Under the pieces are notes generated by a model that did not search any database, had not been told where the DNA came from, and saw only the letters and a list, made by a program, of their open reading frames with translations. A stretch of DNA of 6,436 bases from assembly GCA_012841255.1 (NCBI GenBank), contig DUUZ01000244.1, forward strand, positions 1 through 6,436, written 5' to 3'. Below, piece by piece: positions 6,203-6,436 of this stretch (the first letter of the stretch is position 1; each line of letters opens with the position of its first letter). The DNA is from Clostridiaceae bacterium. Lineage in GTDB: Bacteria > Bacillota > Clostridia > Saccharofermentanales > DTU023. The position numbers were made by a program, and so were the translations under genes.

Positions 6203-6436
6203 ATGAAGGAGAAAGCATCGGATATCCGGATTCCCGTAACAGTCGGCGGTATTACCTTTAAAAACCCCTTTTATGTCGCTTCGGGACCGACGACGAAAAC
6301 AGTCCGTCAGCTTATGCGGATCGAGGAGACAGGCTGGGCGGCGGCCAGCATCAAGCTGACCATTGACCCTGCCCCCTACATCAACCGCTGGCCCCGCTAC
6401 GGTCTTTTCAAGGACCGTAATGCCCTGGCCTTCACA
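6203..6436 (+). CDS. Dihydroorotate/dihydropyrimidine dehydrogenase-like flavoprotein, N-terminal fragment
   Basis: The frame runs open from ATG 6203 through exactly 78 codons to the window edge, so the gene continues to the right. AGGAG at 6192-6196 lies 6 bases upstream, and the gap to the oxidoreductase stop is 16 bases. The translation has IPVTVGGITFKNPFYVASG, then PTTKTVRQLMR and AAASIKLT. This is the opening of the class 1 DHOD-type TIM barrel (V-x-x-x-G-x-x-F-x-NP-x-x-x-ASG-P), where the NP-x-x-x-A/S-G strand and the following K-T/L-T strand build the FMN site. The GPTT and TWAAA-like spacing is more like the PreA (dihydropyrimidine dehydrogenase) and related uncharacterised branch than biosynthetic PyrD. 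Its place in a transporter-enzyme operon argues for catabolism. The catalytic base, FMN phosphate site and any ferredoxin domain lie outside the window. Confidence 0.75.
   Translation, partial: MKEKASDIRIPVTVGGITFKNPFYVASGPTTKTVRQLMRIEETGWAAASIKLTIDPAPYINRWPRYGLFKDRNALAFT

Overview
The window is a densely packed, single-direction (+ strand) bacterial gene cluster. It holds the end of a substrate-binding-protein gene, a complete branched-chain-amino-acid-type (Liv/HAAT) ABC importer core, three cytoplasmic enzyme genes, and the first 78 codons of a dihydroorotate-dehydrogenase-like gene cut by the right edge. Gene junctions are tight: a 4-base overlap at livM/livG and gaps of 2 to 24 bases elsewhere. 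Nearly every start has a strong AGGAGG-like Shine-Dalgarno sequence, and two of these overlap the upstream stop codon. This fits one polycistronic operon with translational coupling. The only larger gap (158-242) follows the binding-protein gene and holds a Rho-independent-type hairpin just before the livH ribosome-binding site.

Layout: 1-157, C-terminus of a periplasmic or lipoprotein binding protein of the AmiC/UrtA/LivK type; 191-224, terminator or attenuator hairpin; 243-1124 livH and 1134-2039 livM, membrane permeases; 2036-2809 livG (GTG start) and 2812-3564 livF, ATPases; 3587-4357, a NagB-family (glucosamine-6-phosphate deaminase-like) protein; 4382-5122, a creatininase-family metal-dependent amidohydrolase; 5131-6186, a Gfo/Idh/MocA-family NAD(P)-dependent oxidoreductase; 6203-6436 (partial), a dihydroorotate/dihydropyrimidine dehydrogenase-like flavoenzyme.

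How the genes may work together (inference): the importer would bring in a small amide- or amine-containing solute without phosphorylating it. The deaminase-like, amidohydrolase and two redox enzymes would then break it down. This combination (Liv importer, NagB-like, creatininase-like, Gfo/Idh/MocA and PreA/PyrD-like) is not a textbook pathway known to me. The NagB-like protein lacks the usual phosphate-binding loop of GlcN6P deaminases, which fits an unphosphorylated or otherwise non-standard substrate. The substrate cannot be read from the sequence.

Organism: a bacterium with moderate, slightly GC-rich DNA and strong Shine-Dalgarno sites. The sequence does not allow a confident phylum. No RNA genes, insertion sequences, CRISPR arrays or attachment sites were seen.
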